From positions 434,001 through 498,000 of the forward strand of contig JAMLHW010000002.1 in NCBI GenBank assembly GCA_023954475.1: DNA of 64,000 nt, read 5' to 3'. Below are positions 18,084 through 27,534 of this stretch, piece after piece. This stretch comes from Anaerolineae bacterium. GTDB taxonomy: Bacteria; Chloroflexota; Anaerolineae; Promineifilales; Promineifilaceae. The notes below the pieces were generated by a model. It saw nothing but the letters and a program-made list of their open reading frames with translations. It was not told the origin of the DNA and made no database searches. Within the stretch, counting starts at the first letter, position 1; every line of letters begins with the position of its first letter. A program made the translations under genes and the position numbers.

Positions 18084-19316
18084 ATGAATAAACTGCGTCA
18101 ACTCGACCATCGGCTTGTCACTATTCTGCTCATTGTCTTTGTGCAGATGGTTGGTGCGGCGATGATTTTGCCGATTCTGCCGATCTATGCGCGGCGCGAA
18201 TTCGACATGCCGGTCGAAGTCATCACACTGCTCAACTCAGCATTTTTCGCAGCACAATTTGTCGCCGGCCCTTATCTCGGCCGATGGTCAGATCGCTTTG
18301 GTCGTGTGCCAATTCTCATCGTCAGTCAAATCGGCACAGCGATCAGCTTCCTGATGATTGCATTGGCTCCCGGAGCAGGCTTATTATTCGCAGCACGCAT
18401 ACTTGACGGCATTACCGGCGGTAACATCATTGTTGCCCAGGCTTATATCACCGACATCACACCAAAACAAAAGCGCACTGAAGCTTTAGGGTATATTCAG
18501 GCGGTTTTTGGTCTGGGTTTTATCATCGGTCCAGCGCTGGGCGGTGTAATGGCGGCCGCTTTTGGACCGCGCTTACCGTATATTTTCGCTGCTGTTGCCG
18601 CCTTTCTGACTGTGCTTCTGACGTGGATTTCACTGGATGAGACACTTTCACCGGAGCAGCGGAGCGCCAATCGCGCTGCGAGCGAACGCAGTGGCCGCGT
18701 ACGCCAGATTATCAGCGGCAATCACGTGCTGGTGCTCATTCTGAGCATTGCGTTTGTCGGGCAATTTGCTTTCGGATTGCTGCAATCGACGTTTTCGTTG
18801 TACGGTGAGGAAGTGATTTTTGCCAATTTTTCGGCCGAAACAGCGCTCAGACTGATCGGCTTGCTGCTGGCAACTGTCGGATTGACACAGTTTTTGACGC
18901 AGGTATTCTTTTTGCGGCGTCTTTTGGCGCGTTTCAGCGAAGCATGGTTGATCATTGCCGGCAATCTGTTGCGCGGACTGGGCATGTTCATGTTTGCCTT
19001 GCTCGCGACGCCCATTTTCGGAATCGCCAGTTCGGCCGTTTTTGCCGTTGGCATGGCTATCACGATGCCTTCACTGCAATCACTAACAACATCAACCGTC
19101 AGCGATGAATTGCGCGGCTCTGTACTCGGCATTTATCAATCTGTGATCAGTTTGTCGATCATCGTCAGCACGGCCATTGCCGGCGTGCTCTATGCCATCC
19201 GCCCCAATGTACCGTTCTGGATTGGCGGCGCCCTGTCGCTGCTGGCAACGTTGCCCGCCGTTGCATTGCTCGGGCACGGAAATAACCGGGATGAACCGAC
19301 GCTGTCGCGCCAGTAG
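18084..19316 (+). CDS. MFS transporter, DHA1/TetA-like exporter
   Basis: 410 residues with about 12 membrane helices. Motif A appears between helices 2 and 3 as GPYLGRWSDRFGRVPIL, and helix 5 carries the antiporter-type GFIIGPALGG. The arrangement is typical of drug:proton antiporters such as TetA, but the substrate cannot be told. The ATG at 18084 is chosen because it begins right before the first helix; the 23 residues of the longer frame are not hydrophobic and lack a ribosome-binding site. Confidence 0.88.
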   Translation: MNKLRQLDHRLVTILLIVFVQMVGAAMILPILPIYARREFDMPVEVITLLNSAFFAAQFVAGPYLGRWSDRFGRVPILIVSQIGTAISFLMIALAPGAGLLFAARILDGITGGNIIVAQAYITDITPKQKRTEALGYIQAVFGLGFIIGPALGGVMAAAFGPRLPYIFAAVAAFLTVLLTWISLDETLSPEQRSANRAASERSGRVRQIISGNHVLVLILSIAFVGQFAFGLLQSTFSLYGEEVIFANFSAETALRLIGLLLATVGLTQFLTQVFFLRRLLARFSEAWLIIAGNLLRGLGMFMFALLATPIFGIASSAVFAVGMAITMPSLQSLTTSTVSDELRGSVLGIYQSVISLSIIVSTAIAGVLYAIRPNVPFWIGGALSLLATLPAVALLGHGNNRDEPTLSRQ

Positions 19317-19394
19317 CAATCCACGAGTTGAGCAACCGTGTCTCTGTCCGAAAACCCGGTTGCTTCTAGTAAAATAAGAGTGAGGAAAGTTGCA

Positions 19395-19877
19395 GTGGAA
19401 ATTCGTATCATCACCACCGGCGGCACCATCGACAAAGTTTATTTCGACGCGTTGAGTCAATTCCAGGTAGGCACACCGGAAATCGCCAACATGCTGCGCG
19501 AAGCAAATGTCGGTTTCACGTTTGTCGTCGAGCCGCTCATGCAAAAAGACAGCCTCGAAATGACCGATGAGGATCGTCAACGTCTGTACGACGCTGTACG
19601 ACGCTCACCACAAAATCGCATTTTGGTCACACACGGCACAGATACGATGCTGGATTCGGCCGAAAAACTCAGCACCATCACCGACAAAACCATTGTTTTC
19701 ACCGGATCGCTGCAACCGGCGCGACTGCGCTCGACCGATGCGATTTTCAATGTCGGTTTCGCCGCAGCCGCCGTTCAACTGCTGCCGCCCGGCGCCTATG
19801 TCGCGATGAACGGCCAAATCTTCAAACCCGGCGAAGCACGCAAAAACCGCGCCAGAAATCGCTTTGAACCACTCTAG
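19395..19877 (+). CDS. Short asparaginase-like protein (N-terminal domain only)
   Basis: 160 residues. Both catalytic threonine motifs of type I/II asparaginases are present: TTGGTIDK at 7-14 and HGTDTM at about 79-84. The whole C-terminal domain of the roughly 330-residue enzymes is absent, and the downstream sequence does not restore it in any frame. Stand-alone proteins of this size exist in several phyla, so this is probably a complete member and not a fragment. The GTG start has GAGG eight bases upstream; the longer frame to 19338 adds no conserved residues. Confidence 0.82.
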   Translation: MEIRIITTGGTIDKVYFDALSQFQVGTPEIANMLREANVGFTFVVEPLMQKDSLEMTDEDRQRLYDAVRRSPQNRILVTHGTDTMLDSAEKLSTITDKTIVFTGSLQPARLRSTDAIFNVGFAAAAVQLLPPGAYVAMNGQIFKPGEARKNRARNRFEPL

Positions 19878-20203
19878 CAGGCTCTCGGAAAAAGACTTAT
19901 GGGACGCAGATTTTCAAGATTAGCGCAGTTATTGGGTCATTATTAGGCTTAATATCTTCTCCGACAAGCTGCCAGTACCAAGCCAGACTTTGTTATTCTC
20001 TATGCCCGCACGGGGATGAATCCACCGCGCTACAAAACCACGCCCGTGCAAACAGGCTTGCAAACCCGATTCATCGTGTGCCGTTATGTAGCCCAGAGAT
20101 AAATCTTTGGGCGGCTCAAGTGATATCTCGTTACAGTACCGGAAACGCGATTTGTGCATTTTGGCAAACCCTGCACCGTCATTTACAATCTCCTTGCTAA
20201 TGA
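19878..20203. other. Spacer without a convincing gene
   Basis: I find no credible gene. A 76-codon frame on the minus strand (19929-20159) has no ribosome-binding site or family motif. GC-rich inverted pieces such as CCCGCACGGGG (20006-20016) and CACGCCCGTG (20039-20048) suggest a decayed repeat element. Confidence 0.5.
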
Positions 20204-20230
20204 GTAGGTCGGATTGACAATCCGACCTAC
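20204..20230. repeat. Perfect 12-bp inverted repeat with 3-base loop (REP-like)
   Basis: GTAGGTCGGATT (20204-20215) pairs without mismatch with AATCCGACCTAC (20219-20230) around GAC. It has no T-run on the sense side and lies 19 bases before the S10 peptidase start, so it is more likely a REP-type element or a leader hairpin than a terminator. Confidence 0.75.
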
Positions 20231-20249
20231 ATTAAAAAGGAGCATTTTC

Positions 20250-21707
20250 ATGAGCGATTCCGCCGACAACGACCAAAAACCGGATTTGAGCGACCTCAAA
20301 GACCGCAGTGTAACAACTGAACACACCGCTGCCATTGGCGATACCACCATATCTTACCGTGCTATCGCCGGAACCTTTGTGCTACACGAAGAGGATCAGG
20401 AGAAAAACAAACGGAAACCCGGCGCGGAAATGTTCTACATCGCTTACACGCGCACCGATGTGGCGAATGAGCATCGGCCGATTACGTTCGCGTTCAATGG
20501 CGGCCCGGGGTCTTCCTCCGTCTGGCTACATCTCGGCCTGCTTGGGCCGCGACGCGTCATGATGGGCGATGTCGGCAATTTGCTGCCCCCACCCTACGGT
20601 ATCGCTGACAATGCGCACTCTCTGCTCGACGTGACCGATCTCGTCTTTATCGATCCGGTCAGCACCGGTTACAGCCGCGCCGTTGAAGGTGAAAAACCCG
20701 ATCAATTTCACGATTTCAAGAAAGATATCGAATCAGTCGGCGACTTCATTCGCTTGTACGTGACGCGCAATCAGCGCTGGGCGTCACCCAAATATTTGAT
20801 CGGCGAAAGCTACGGCACGACACGTGCTGCCGCCCTAAGCGGTCATCTGCAGAACGAATTTGGCATGTTCCTCAACGGCATCATGCTGATTTCGTCGGTC
20901 CTTGACTTCCAGACGCTGCTCTTTACACCAAACAATGATTTGCCGTACGTACTGTTCTTGCCCACTTACGCGGCGACAGCATGGTACCACAAGCGATTAT
21001 CGGCCGAATTGATGGCTGACCTGCCGGCGCTGCTGGCCGAAGTGACCGCATTTGCCGAAACAACGTACGCGTCGGCACTGATGCAAGGGGCGAAGCTGGA
21101 TGCGGCAACAGAAAATGCGTTGGCGGAACAATTGGCGCAGTACACAGGTGTTTCGGCCGATTTCATACGCCGTTCCCGTTTGCGCATCAACATCCACCAA
21201 TTCTGCAAAGAACTACTACGCGATCAAAGTCGCACTGTCGGCCGATTGGACAGCCGTTTTACAGGTATCGACCGTGACGACAGTGGCAGTCAACCAGACC
21301 ATGATCCCAGCATGACTGCGATTTGGGGGCCGTATACCGCCGCATTCAATGCCTATGTCCGTGGCGAACTCCAATTTGAAAGTGACTTGAACTACGAAGT
21401 CCTGACCCAAAAAGTACGCCCATGGAACTACGATAAATTCCAGAACCAATTTGTCGATGTCGCCGAAACCTTGCGCGAAGCCATGAGCAAAAACGCCCAC
21501 CTGCGCATTTTCGTCGCTAACGGCTACTACGATTTGGCTACGCCATTTTTTGCCACAGAATATACGGTCAACCACCTGGGAGTTGATCCGACGCGGCGCG
21601 ATAACATCGTCATGTCGTATTTCGAGGCCGGACACATGATGTATGTCCACGAACCCTCTCTGGCGCAACTCAAAACTGAGCTTGTCGCCTTTGTCACGAG
21701 TAAATGA
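20250..21707 (+). CDS. S10-family serine carboxypeptidase-like protein
   Basis: 485 residues. Family marks are FNGGPGSSSVWLHLGLLGP (oxyanion region), VFIDPVSTGYS, the nucleophile elbow GESYGTTRA, FVANGYYDLATPF (Asp) and FEAGHMMYVHE (His). Together they complete the Ser-Asp-His triad of an alpha/beta hydrolase. No signal peptide is seen; many bacterial S10 proteins are exported, so location is uncertain. The ATG at 20250 has AAGGAG eight bases upstream; the longer frame runs back into the hairpin. Confidence 0.92.
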   Translation: MSDSADNDQKPDLSDLKDRSVTTEHTAAIGDTTISYRAIAGTFVLHEEDQEKNKRKPGAEMFYIAYTRTDVANEHRPITFAFNGGPGSSSVWLHLGLLGPRRVMMGDVGNLLPPPYGIADNAHSLLDVTDLVFIDPVSTGYSRAVEGEKPDQFHDFKKDIESVGDFIRLYVTRNQRWASPKYLIGESYGTTRAAALSGHLQNEFGMFLNGIMLISSVLDFQTLLFTPNNDLPYVLFLPTYAATAWYHKRLSAELMADLPALLAEVTAFAETTYASALMQGAKLDAATENALAEQLAQYTGVSADFIRRSRLRINIHQFCKELLRDQSRTVGRLDSRFTGIDRDDSGSQPDHDPSMTAIWGPYTAAFNAYVRGELQFESDLNYEVLTQKVRPWNYDKFQNQFVDVAETLREAMSKNAHLRIFVANGYYDLATPFFATEYTVNHLGVDPTRRDNIVMSYFEAGHMMYVHEPSLAQLKTELVAFVTSK

Positions 21708-21848
21708 TCTTACTCTGCTGAAGTGAGCAGCAGTTGAATTCATCGCGCTGGCTACTTGAACCGCGCTGCAAAAATTGCTATTGTTAAATCATACGGTGAC
21801 ACAACTTCCAACCGCGCAGCACCGCTGAGAAAACATTTGGCAATTCTG

Positions 21849-22277
21849 ATGAAATCAAAAGGCAAAAACAGGACTATCTACCCGGATCAGGTCATGGCAT
21901 GCGATCATTGCAATGGCGTCATAGAAAAGCAAATGGTTTCGGCCGATGGTGAGCCTTACTATTTCTACGAATGCCAGGGATGTAGCTGCCAATGGGACAC
22001 AAACGGCTACCGCATGACGATTGGCAACCGCGAAGCATGTGAGAATGAATGGGTGGCGCTTGAATTCAAGCTGCAAAACCGCCTGCCGACCATTTCGCGC
22101 AAAACCTGGCTACTCATTGGCATCATCGTCGCACTGGCTCTGCTGCCGTTCACCGGGTCGCTGCTGCTCGCAATGACGATACGCCTGTTAGTCATTGTCC
22201 GTCTTTTCATCGTGCCGATCACGATCATGGTAATCGCCTATTTCATGTACCGCCGTTGGAAAAAACACCAGAAATAA
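21849..22277 (+). CDS. Zinc-ribbon protein with two C-terminal membrane helices
   Basis: 142 residues. Two CxxC pairs (CDHC and CQGC, about 27 residues apart) form a probable zinc ribbon in the N-terminal third. Two strongly hydrophobic stretches follow at about 88-107 and 112-131, with a basic tail. The ATG at 21849 is taken because the preceding frame has no ribosome-binding site. Function unknown. Confidence 0.68.
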   Translation: MKSKGKNRTIYPDQVMACDHCNGVIEKQMVSADGEPYYFYECQGCSCQWDTNGYRMTIGNREACENEWVALEFKLQNRLPTISRKTWLLIGIIVALALLPFTGSLLLAMTIRLLVIVRLFIVPITIMVIAYFMYRRWKKHQK

Positions 22278-22409
22278 TAGCCGAGCGTGCATCGAATTGA
22301 ACTAGACGAGTGACTCAAATGGCACTCTGCCTGTGTGCACCCTCAATGATTGGTATGAAGCGCTGCGTTGATTCGACAATTGCGCAGTTGCCGACGACAA
22401 TAGATAGGC

Positions 22410-24002
22410 ATGTCACGACCCTATTCACTGCAACACCTGCTGGACAAATGGCAATCGTTTGCCCAATCCTTTGCCCAATCCGGCGACTTCCCGACGCCAC
22501 ATCCCTTTAACCAATCTGATGTCCGCTTTAGCCGCTTCGTTGAGGACAGCCGGCAGGTAACTCCGGGTGACTGTTTCGTGGCGCGGGTACGGCCTTACAG
22601 CGACGGTCACCCGTTTATTGCGCAGGCCATTGAGCGAGGGGCGACGCTGGTTATCGCCGAGGTTTCGGCCGAATCCTTGTCCCTGACCATTCCCGACACC
22701 GTCATCTACTGGCAAGTGCCCGATACCGCCGTAACGCTATCGTGGCTCGCCGCCGCTGCTTGCGATTTTCCCGGCACACAAATGACCGTCATCGGCGTCA
22801 CAGGTACCGACGGAAAAACGTCAATCGCCAATCTGATCTACGAAATCCTGGTCGCCGCCGGTTGCAAAACAGGCATGATCAGCACGGTCAAGGCTGTCAT
22901 CGGCAACCACGAAGAACCGACCGGCCTGCATGTCACCACACCGCAAGCGCCGGAAGTACAGGCACTGTTGCGACGCATGGTCGATGACGGCGTGACGCAT
23001 TGCATTCTTGAAGCGACGTCGATGGGTCTCGCTGAACATCGCGTCGACACGGCATTCTTTGATGTGGCCGTTATCAGCAATATAACGCATGAACATCTCG
23101 ATTATCACGGCGACTACGCCACCTATTTGACCGCGAAGGCGCGTCTGTTTGACCTGGCAACGAGTGCCGGTGTCATCAATCGCGATGACGCGTCTTATAG
23201 TCGCCTCATGGCTAGCGACTTGCCTCAATTGGTGACTTATTCGCTTGACCAGCCCGAATTTGCCGACATTTCGGCCGACAACATCCGGTATTCCGCAAGA
23301 GAAACCCAATTCGATCTTGCCATCGACGGGCAATCCATGGTGGTGACGACGCCACTGGTCGGCCGATTCAACATCTACAACATGCTGGCAGCAGCCGGGG
23401 CGGCGCATGCGTTAGGCATAGCACCCGAGTACATTAAGCAGGGCCTGGAAACAGTTGAAATCATTAGCGGGCGCATGGAACGCATCGACTGCGGCCAGTC
23501 GTTCTTTGTTCTCGTCGATTTTGCCCACACGCCCAATGCGCTGGAGAAAGCAATTGCAGCAGCGCGCGGGATGACCGAAGGACGTATCATCACCGTGTTT
23601 GGCAGCGCCGGACGTCGGGACGTGGCCAAAAGGCGGCTGATGGCTGAATATTCGGCCGAATTAGCCGATTTGACTGTACTCACAGCCGAGGATCCGCGCG
23701 GCGAACCGCTCGATGCGATTCTGGCAATGATGGCAGACGGCTGCCTTGGTCGTGGCGGAGTTGAAGGCACGACATTCTGGCGCATACCCGATCGTGGGCG
23801 TGCCATCTTTCACGCATTGTCTCTGGCACAAGCCGGCGATCTGGTGTTGATTTGCGGCAAAGGGCACGAGCAATCGATGTGCTTTATCACCACAGAGTAT
23901 CCGTGGGATGATCGTGAGGCAACGCGAACAGCCCTCCACGCGTATCTCGCCGGAAAACCCATGCCCGATCTCGGATTGCCCACCTTTACCATGACAACGT
24001 AA
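22410..24002 (+). CDS. murE: Mur ligase, UDP-MurNAc-tripeptide synthetase (MurE)
   Basis: 530 residues with the three Mur-ligase domains. VTGTDGKTSIANL (about 130-142) is the ATP loop, SNITHEHLDYHGDYATY carries the conserved His/Asp segment, and GSAGRRDVAKRR and CGKGHEQ lie in the C-terminal domain. It adds the third amino acid to UDP-MurNAc-L-Ala-D-Glu in the cytoplasm. The amino-acid signature is EDPRGEP, not the DNPRxE of meso-diaminopimelate enzymes, so another diamino acid such as ornithine is possible. It stands alone, away from a dcw cluster. Confidence 0.88.
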   Translation: MSRPYSLQHLLDKWQSFAQSFAQSGDFPTPHPFNQSDVRFSRFVEDSRQVTPGDCFVARVRPYSDGHPFIAQAIERGATLVIAEVSAESLSLTIPDTVIYWQVPDTAVTLSWLAAAACDFPGTQMTVIGVTGTDGKTSIANLIYEILVAAGCKTGMISTVKAVIGNHEEPTGLHVTTPQAPEVQALLRRMVDDGVTHCILEATSMGLAEHRVDTAFFDVAVISNITHEHLDYHGDYATYLTAKARLFDLATSAGVINRDDASYSRLMASDLPQLVTYSLDQPEFADISADNIRYSARETQFDLAIDGQSMVVTTPLVGRFNIYNMLAAAGAAHALGIAPEYIKQGLETVEIISGRMERIDCGQSFFVLVDFAHTPNALEKAIAAARGMTEGRIITVFGSAGRRDVAKRRLMAEYSAELADLTVLTAEDPRGEPLDAILAMMADGCLGRGGVEGTTFWRIPDRGRAIFHALSLAQAGDLVLICGKGHEQSMCFITTEYPWDDREATRTALHAYLAGKPMPDLGLPTFTMTT

Positions 24003-24034
24003 CGATCTAGATCACATTAACCAGAGGGTACAAA

Positions 24035-24883
24035 ATGGGCGACTATTACGGCTGGAAAACCGGCGTGTTGGAAAACAATCATGTGCGTCTGGAATATTTG
24101 ACGCAGGCCGGGCCGCGTATCGTACGCTTATCACGCGCCAATTCGGCCGAAAACCTGTTTGCTGAGGTTCCCGATGTCAACTGGCCCACGAGCGAAGGCA
24201 CATTCAACATTTTTGGCGGCCATCGCCTGTGGCATGCGCCGGAAGTCGGCAACCGCACCGATCTACCGGACAACTCAGGAGTGGTCGTTTCGAGCGACAA
24301 TGGCCGTGTTCAACTCTCCCGTTCGGCCGATAAATCGGGCATAGCGAAGGCAATGTCAATCCAGTTACACCATGATGCGGCGGCTGTTACCGTCAATCAC
24401 ACCTTGCGCAACGACAATGGATGGCCGGTGCAACTCGCACCGTGGGCCATTACGCAGATGCGGCTCGGTGGCACAGCCATTTTTCCGCAACAGACCGAAC
24501 CGCTCGACCGCGATGGCCTTTTGCCCAATCGCGCCCTCGTCTTATGGCCCTATGCGCGCTGGGATGATGCACGCTTTCAGCCTTCGCCCGATGTGATTCG
24601 CGTTGTGGGCACAGCGCAGCCCGTCGCGTTCAAGATGGGCATGATGAACCGACACGGCTGGCTGGCTTACGTGCACGGCGATACTTGTTTCCGCAAAACA
24701 TTTACGCCACAGCCCGACCAACCACATGCCGATTTGGGCTGCAACAGCGAAATCTATGTCAAAGATGCGTTTTTGGAATTGGAAACACTGGGGCCATTGG
24801 TCACGTTGCGTCCGGGCGCGTCAGCATCGCACAAGGAGGTTTGGGAACTGTTTTCGGCCGAAGACTTAGCACTTCTGACATAA
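24035..24883 (+). CDS. Galactose-mutarotase-fold protein, possibly DUF4380
   Basis: 282 residues, no signal peptide. The pattern of strands with GPRIVRLS, NIFGGHRLWHAPE and WPVQLAPWAITQM resembles the beta-sandwich proteins of the mutarotase-like superfamily, and the length fits DUF4380. The conserved His of GGHRLWHAPE could be catalytic or sugar-binding, but the reaction is unknown. A GAGGG ribosome-binding site precedes the ATG. It lies convergent to the phosphonate transporter with only 30 bases between. Confidence 0.65.
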   Translation: MGDYYGWKTGVLENNHVRLEYLTQAGPRIVRLSRANSAENLFAEVPDVNWPTSEGTFNIFGGHRLWHAPEVGNRTDLPDNSGVVVSSDNGRVQLSRSADKSGIAKAMSIQLHHDAAAVTVNHTLRNDNGWPVQLAPWAITQMRLGGTAIFPQQTEPLDRDGLLPNRALVLWPYARWDDARFQPSPDVIRVVGTAQPVAFKMGMMNRHGWLAYVHGDTCFRKTFTPQPDQPHADLGCNSEIYVKDAFLELETLGPLVTLRPGASASHKEVWELFSAEDLALLT

Positions 24884-24913
24884 TCGACGTGACAGCAAGA
24901 TTAACACCAGCAA

Positions 24914-27496
24914 TCACACTAGCCGCTCACGCGCTTTGGCGCTGATATAATCCATGCTCCACACCATGATGACGATTGCCCAAATCGCTGTTCCAGCCGC
25001 CGCATATTGATTCAGGCCCACCCACAGGCGGAACTGTTGCCCAATGCCACCACCACCGACAAAGCCGATGACCGTCGACATGCGGATGTTGATGTCCCAC
25101 TGGTAGAGAATATAGGCCATGAATTGCGGCACGATTTGCGGCACAATGGCAAACAGCAGTGCCTGGAGTTTGGTTGCACCGGTTGAAGTCACCGCTTCGA
25201 CCGGACCATTATCGATTTCCTCAATTGCCTCGGAAAACAGCTTGCCCAGGTTGGGAATATTGTTCAGTGCCAATGCCAACATGCCTGCAAACGGTCCGGC
25301 ACCTACCCAGGCGGCACAAATCAGAACGAGGATCATCGGTTCGATGGCGCGGAAGATATTGAAACTGGTACGCAACACATTGTAGGCAATTAGGCCGATG
25401 CGCGTATCACCCATGATGTTACGTGCAGCCAGGAAGCTGAGCGGCACAGCAATCGCTGTACCGATTGTCGTCGCTAAAAGTGCCATGAGCAATGTGACCA
25501 GCGCCAGTTGCAACACGCGCTGCACCGTTTCACTCACCTGCGGACCACCGGTCACCTCTTCCCAGACGATGGCGACCTTGCCCGGATTGCTCACACCTTC
25601 TTCAGGATTAACTTCCAGCAATGGATGAATAAATGTCTCCAGGCGCAAATTCCCGTCAGCGTCTGTGTCGCAGCAGTTGGACTTGACGCGCAGAAACGCA
25701 TCATCATAAAGTACCCAGCGTACCGAAACCGTCGTGTCGGGCGGCAGCTCATATCCGGTAATGACGAGTTTTTCGCCCGGTTCACCACAAGCCGGTTCGA
25801 GAACGACGCGTGGCCCGGACAGTGATGGTGATGGGGATTCGGCCGAATCACACGGCACAGGCAGCGTCGCTGTCACGCTCAATTGCTCTGTCGGAAAATC
25901 GATCACATCGGGAATGGCAAACGACTGCACCAGCGCCAGACCGTCAGGCGCACCTTTGACCAGTTCGGTCATATCAATCTCAGCTATGTTCCACGACCAG
26001 ATAAACGCCACGACAAAAGCAAAAATGATACCACCACGCACCACCACCTTGCGCAGCGTACTCTGCTCTTTGCGCTGCGGTACACCTTCAATGATGCGCT
26101 TGCGCAACCAGCTCGACGCATAGTCCAGCGTCATAATCACGACAATGATCGCCAGAATGGCCGTTGCCATTGCCCGGAATTCATTCAGACGTATCCACTG
26201 GATGACCAAAAAGCCCAAACCGGCGTCACTGACGAGACCGATCACCGTCGACATACGCACGTTGATGTCCCAACGGTATAACGTATACGATGTAAACGTT
26301 GGCAATATCTGGGGCATCACGGCATAACGCACAATCTGCGGCCAGCGCGCGCCCGACGCCTTGATCGCCTCAATCGGCCCTGGATCGATCCCTTCAATCG
26401 CTTCGGAATAGAGTTTGCCCAGCGCTGCAATAGTGTGGAACATCAGCGCCAACATGCCGCCAAACGGCCCTAGGCCCACCCAAACCGCAAACACAATCGC
26501 CCAGATCAGGGTTTCAATTGAGCGAATCAGGTTGAGCGCGCCACGCACAACGGTGTAAACGGCACGGGTTACACGGTTGCCCGACATCAGGTTGCGGGCT
26601 GCCAGGAAACTGAGCGGCAAAGCAAATATCGCGCCTAAAACGGTCGCCAGAAATGCCAGCGCGATGGTTTCGCCAATTTTCTCCATAACCAGGCGCAACG
26701 TTTGCGTCGGTTCGGGAGATCCATAAGGCACGCGCTGCTCGGCACGGATGATATGTGTTTGTGTCTCGCCTGCGGCCGGCAGTTGTGACAAGGGCACTGC
26801 TTGCGGCACTTTGATGTCGAGGGTGAAATTGCCATCCGCATCGGCCGAAAATGTCGCCTGCCGACCATCTTCTATGACGCGCTGCACATCGCCAATGGGA
26901 TTAGTCCAAAAAACCTCACCCTCAAAATTGGGTTCATACCCCGAGCCGACAATCGTAATCGTGTCGCCGACTGCAGCACATGGTTCGACAGTCGTCAAAA
27001 TGGGGTCGGTGCTGCCCAGACGGCTCGGAGCGGGCAGCGGATCGATACACGGAATCAAAATCGGTGTCGTGCCAACCGTATCTTCTGTCGGATATTCAAA
27101 GAGTTCCGGCTGAAACAACGCACGCACATACGGCTGCATTGCCGGCCAACCGGTGACGAGGCGACGGGGATTGACTTCTGTAACGGAATAGGCGACACCG
27201 TAAATAATAATGGCACCCAGCAAAAACGGAACGATGTAGCGTTCGCTGCGACCACGTCCCAACTGGAAGGCATCCCAGACATTCCAGAGCCACAGAACGA
27301 TTACCGGCACAGCCAATACAGCCGAACCATTCCAGCCTACCAGCAGTGCCAGCACAATCAGAAGGCTGAATAAGGTCAAACCGCGACGGCGATTACCAAG
27401 CCAGAACTGTCCCCCACCGGGTATGATCAGAGAAATTATTGCTGCTAAAAATGCCCTGGTATCGGGGCTGTTTGGGGTTTCGTTGGGCTCAAGCAT
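24914..27496 (-). CDS. phnE: Double phosphonate-type ABC permease with two external domains
   Basis: 860 residues, more than three times a usual PhnE (about 270). Order: a three- to four-helix N-terminal region (15-100); an external beta-rich domain (about 125-265, Pro/Gly-rich, IPT/TIG-like); permease 1 with the EAA-type loop EAIEGIDPGPIEAIKASGA; a second external domain (about 545-655); and permease 2 with EAIEEIDNGPVEAVTSTGA. One chain therefore supplies both membrane halves of the importer. It is the last gene of the phnD-phnC-phnE operon. The substrate could be phosphonate, phosphite or phosphate, and the sequence alone does not decide. Confidence 0.88.
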   Translation of the reverse strand: MLEPNETPNSPDTRAFLAAIISLIIPGGGQFWLGNRRRGLTLFSLLIVLALLVGWNGSAVLAVPVIVLWLWNVWDAFQLGRGRSERYIVPFLLGAIIIYGVAYSVTEVNPRRLVTGWPAMQPYVRALFQPELFEYPTEDTVGTTPILIPCIDPLPAPSRLGSTDPILTTVEPCAAVGDTITIVGSGYEPNFEGEVFWTNPIGDVQRVIEDGRQATFSADADGNFTLDIKVPQAVPLSQLPAAGETQTHIIRAEQRVPYGSPEPTQTLRLVMEKIGETIALAFLATVLGAIFALPLSFLAARNLMSGNRVTRAVYTVVRGALNLIRSIETLIWAIVFAVWVGLGPFGGMLALMFHTIAALGKLYSEAIEGIDPGPIEAIKASGARWPQIVRYAVMPQILPTFTSYTLYRWDINVRMSTVIGLVSDAGLGFLVIQWIRLNEFRAMATAILAIIVVIMTLDYASSWLRKRIIEGVPQRKEQSTLRKVVVRGGIIFAFVVAFIWSWNIAEIDMTELVKGAPDGLALVQSFAIPDVIDFPTEQLSVTATLPVPCDSAESPSPSLSGPRVVLEPACGEPGEKLVITGYELPPDTTVSVRWVLYDDAFLRVKSNCCDTDADGNLRLETFIHPLLEVNPEEGVSNPGKVAIVWEEVTGGPQVSETVQRVLQLALVTLLMALLATTIGTAIAVPLSFLAARNIMGDTRIGLIAYNVLRTSFNIFRAIEPMILVLICAAWVGAGPFAGMLALALNNIPNLGKLFSEAIEEIDNGPVEAVTSTGATKLQALLFAIVPQIVPQFMAYILYQWDINIRMSTVIGFVGGGGIGQQFRLWVGLNQYAAAGTAIWAIVIMVWSMDYISAKARERLV

Positions 27497-27534
27497 GGCT
27501 ACGGCGCGTTGCGGTCAGAGGAGCCAATAGTGGG

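Noticed and set aside
19395-19877. Asparaginase pseudogene by truncation
   Set aside because: Both catalytic motifs are intact, the domain ends cleanly, and stand-alone one-domain asparaginase-like proteins of this size exist.
19929-20159. 76-codon gene on the minus strand
   Set aside because: No ribosome-binding site, no recognisable family, and the region contains inverted GC-rich debris.
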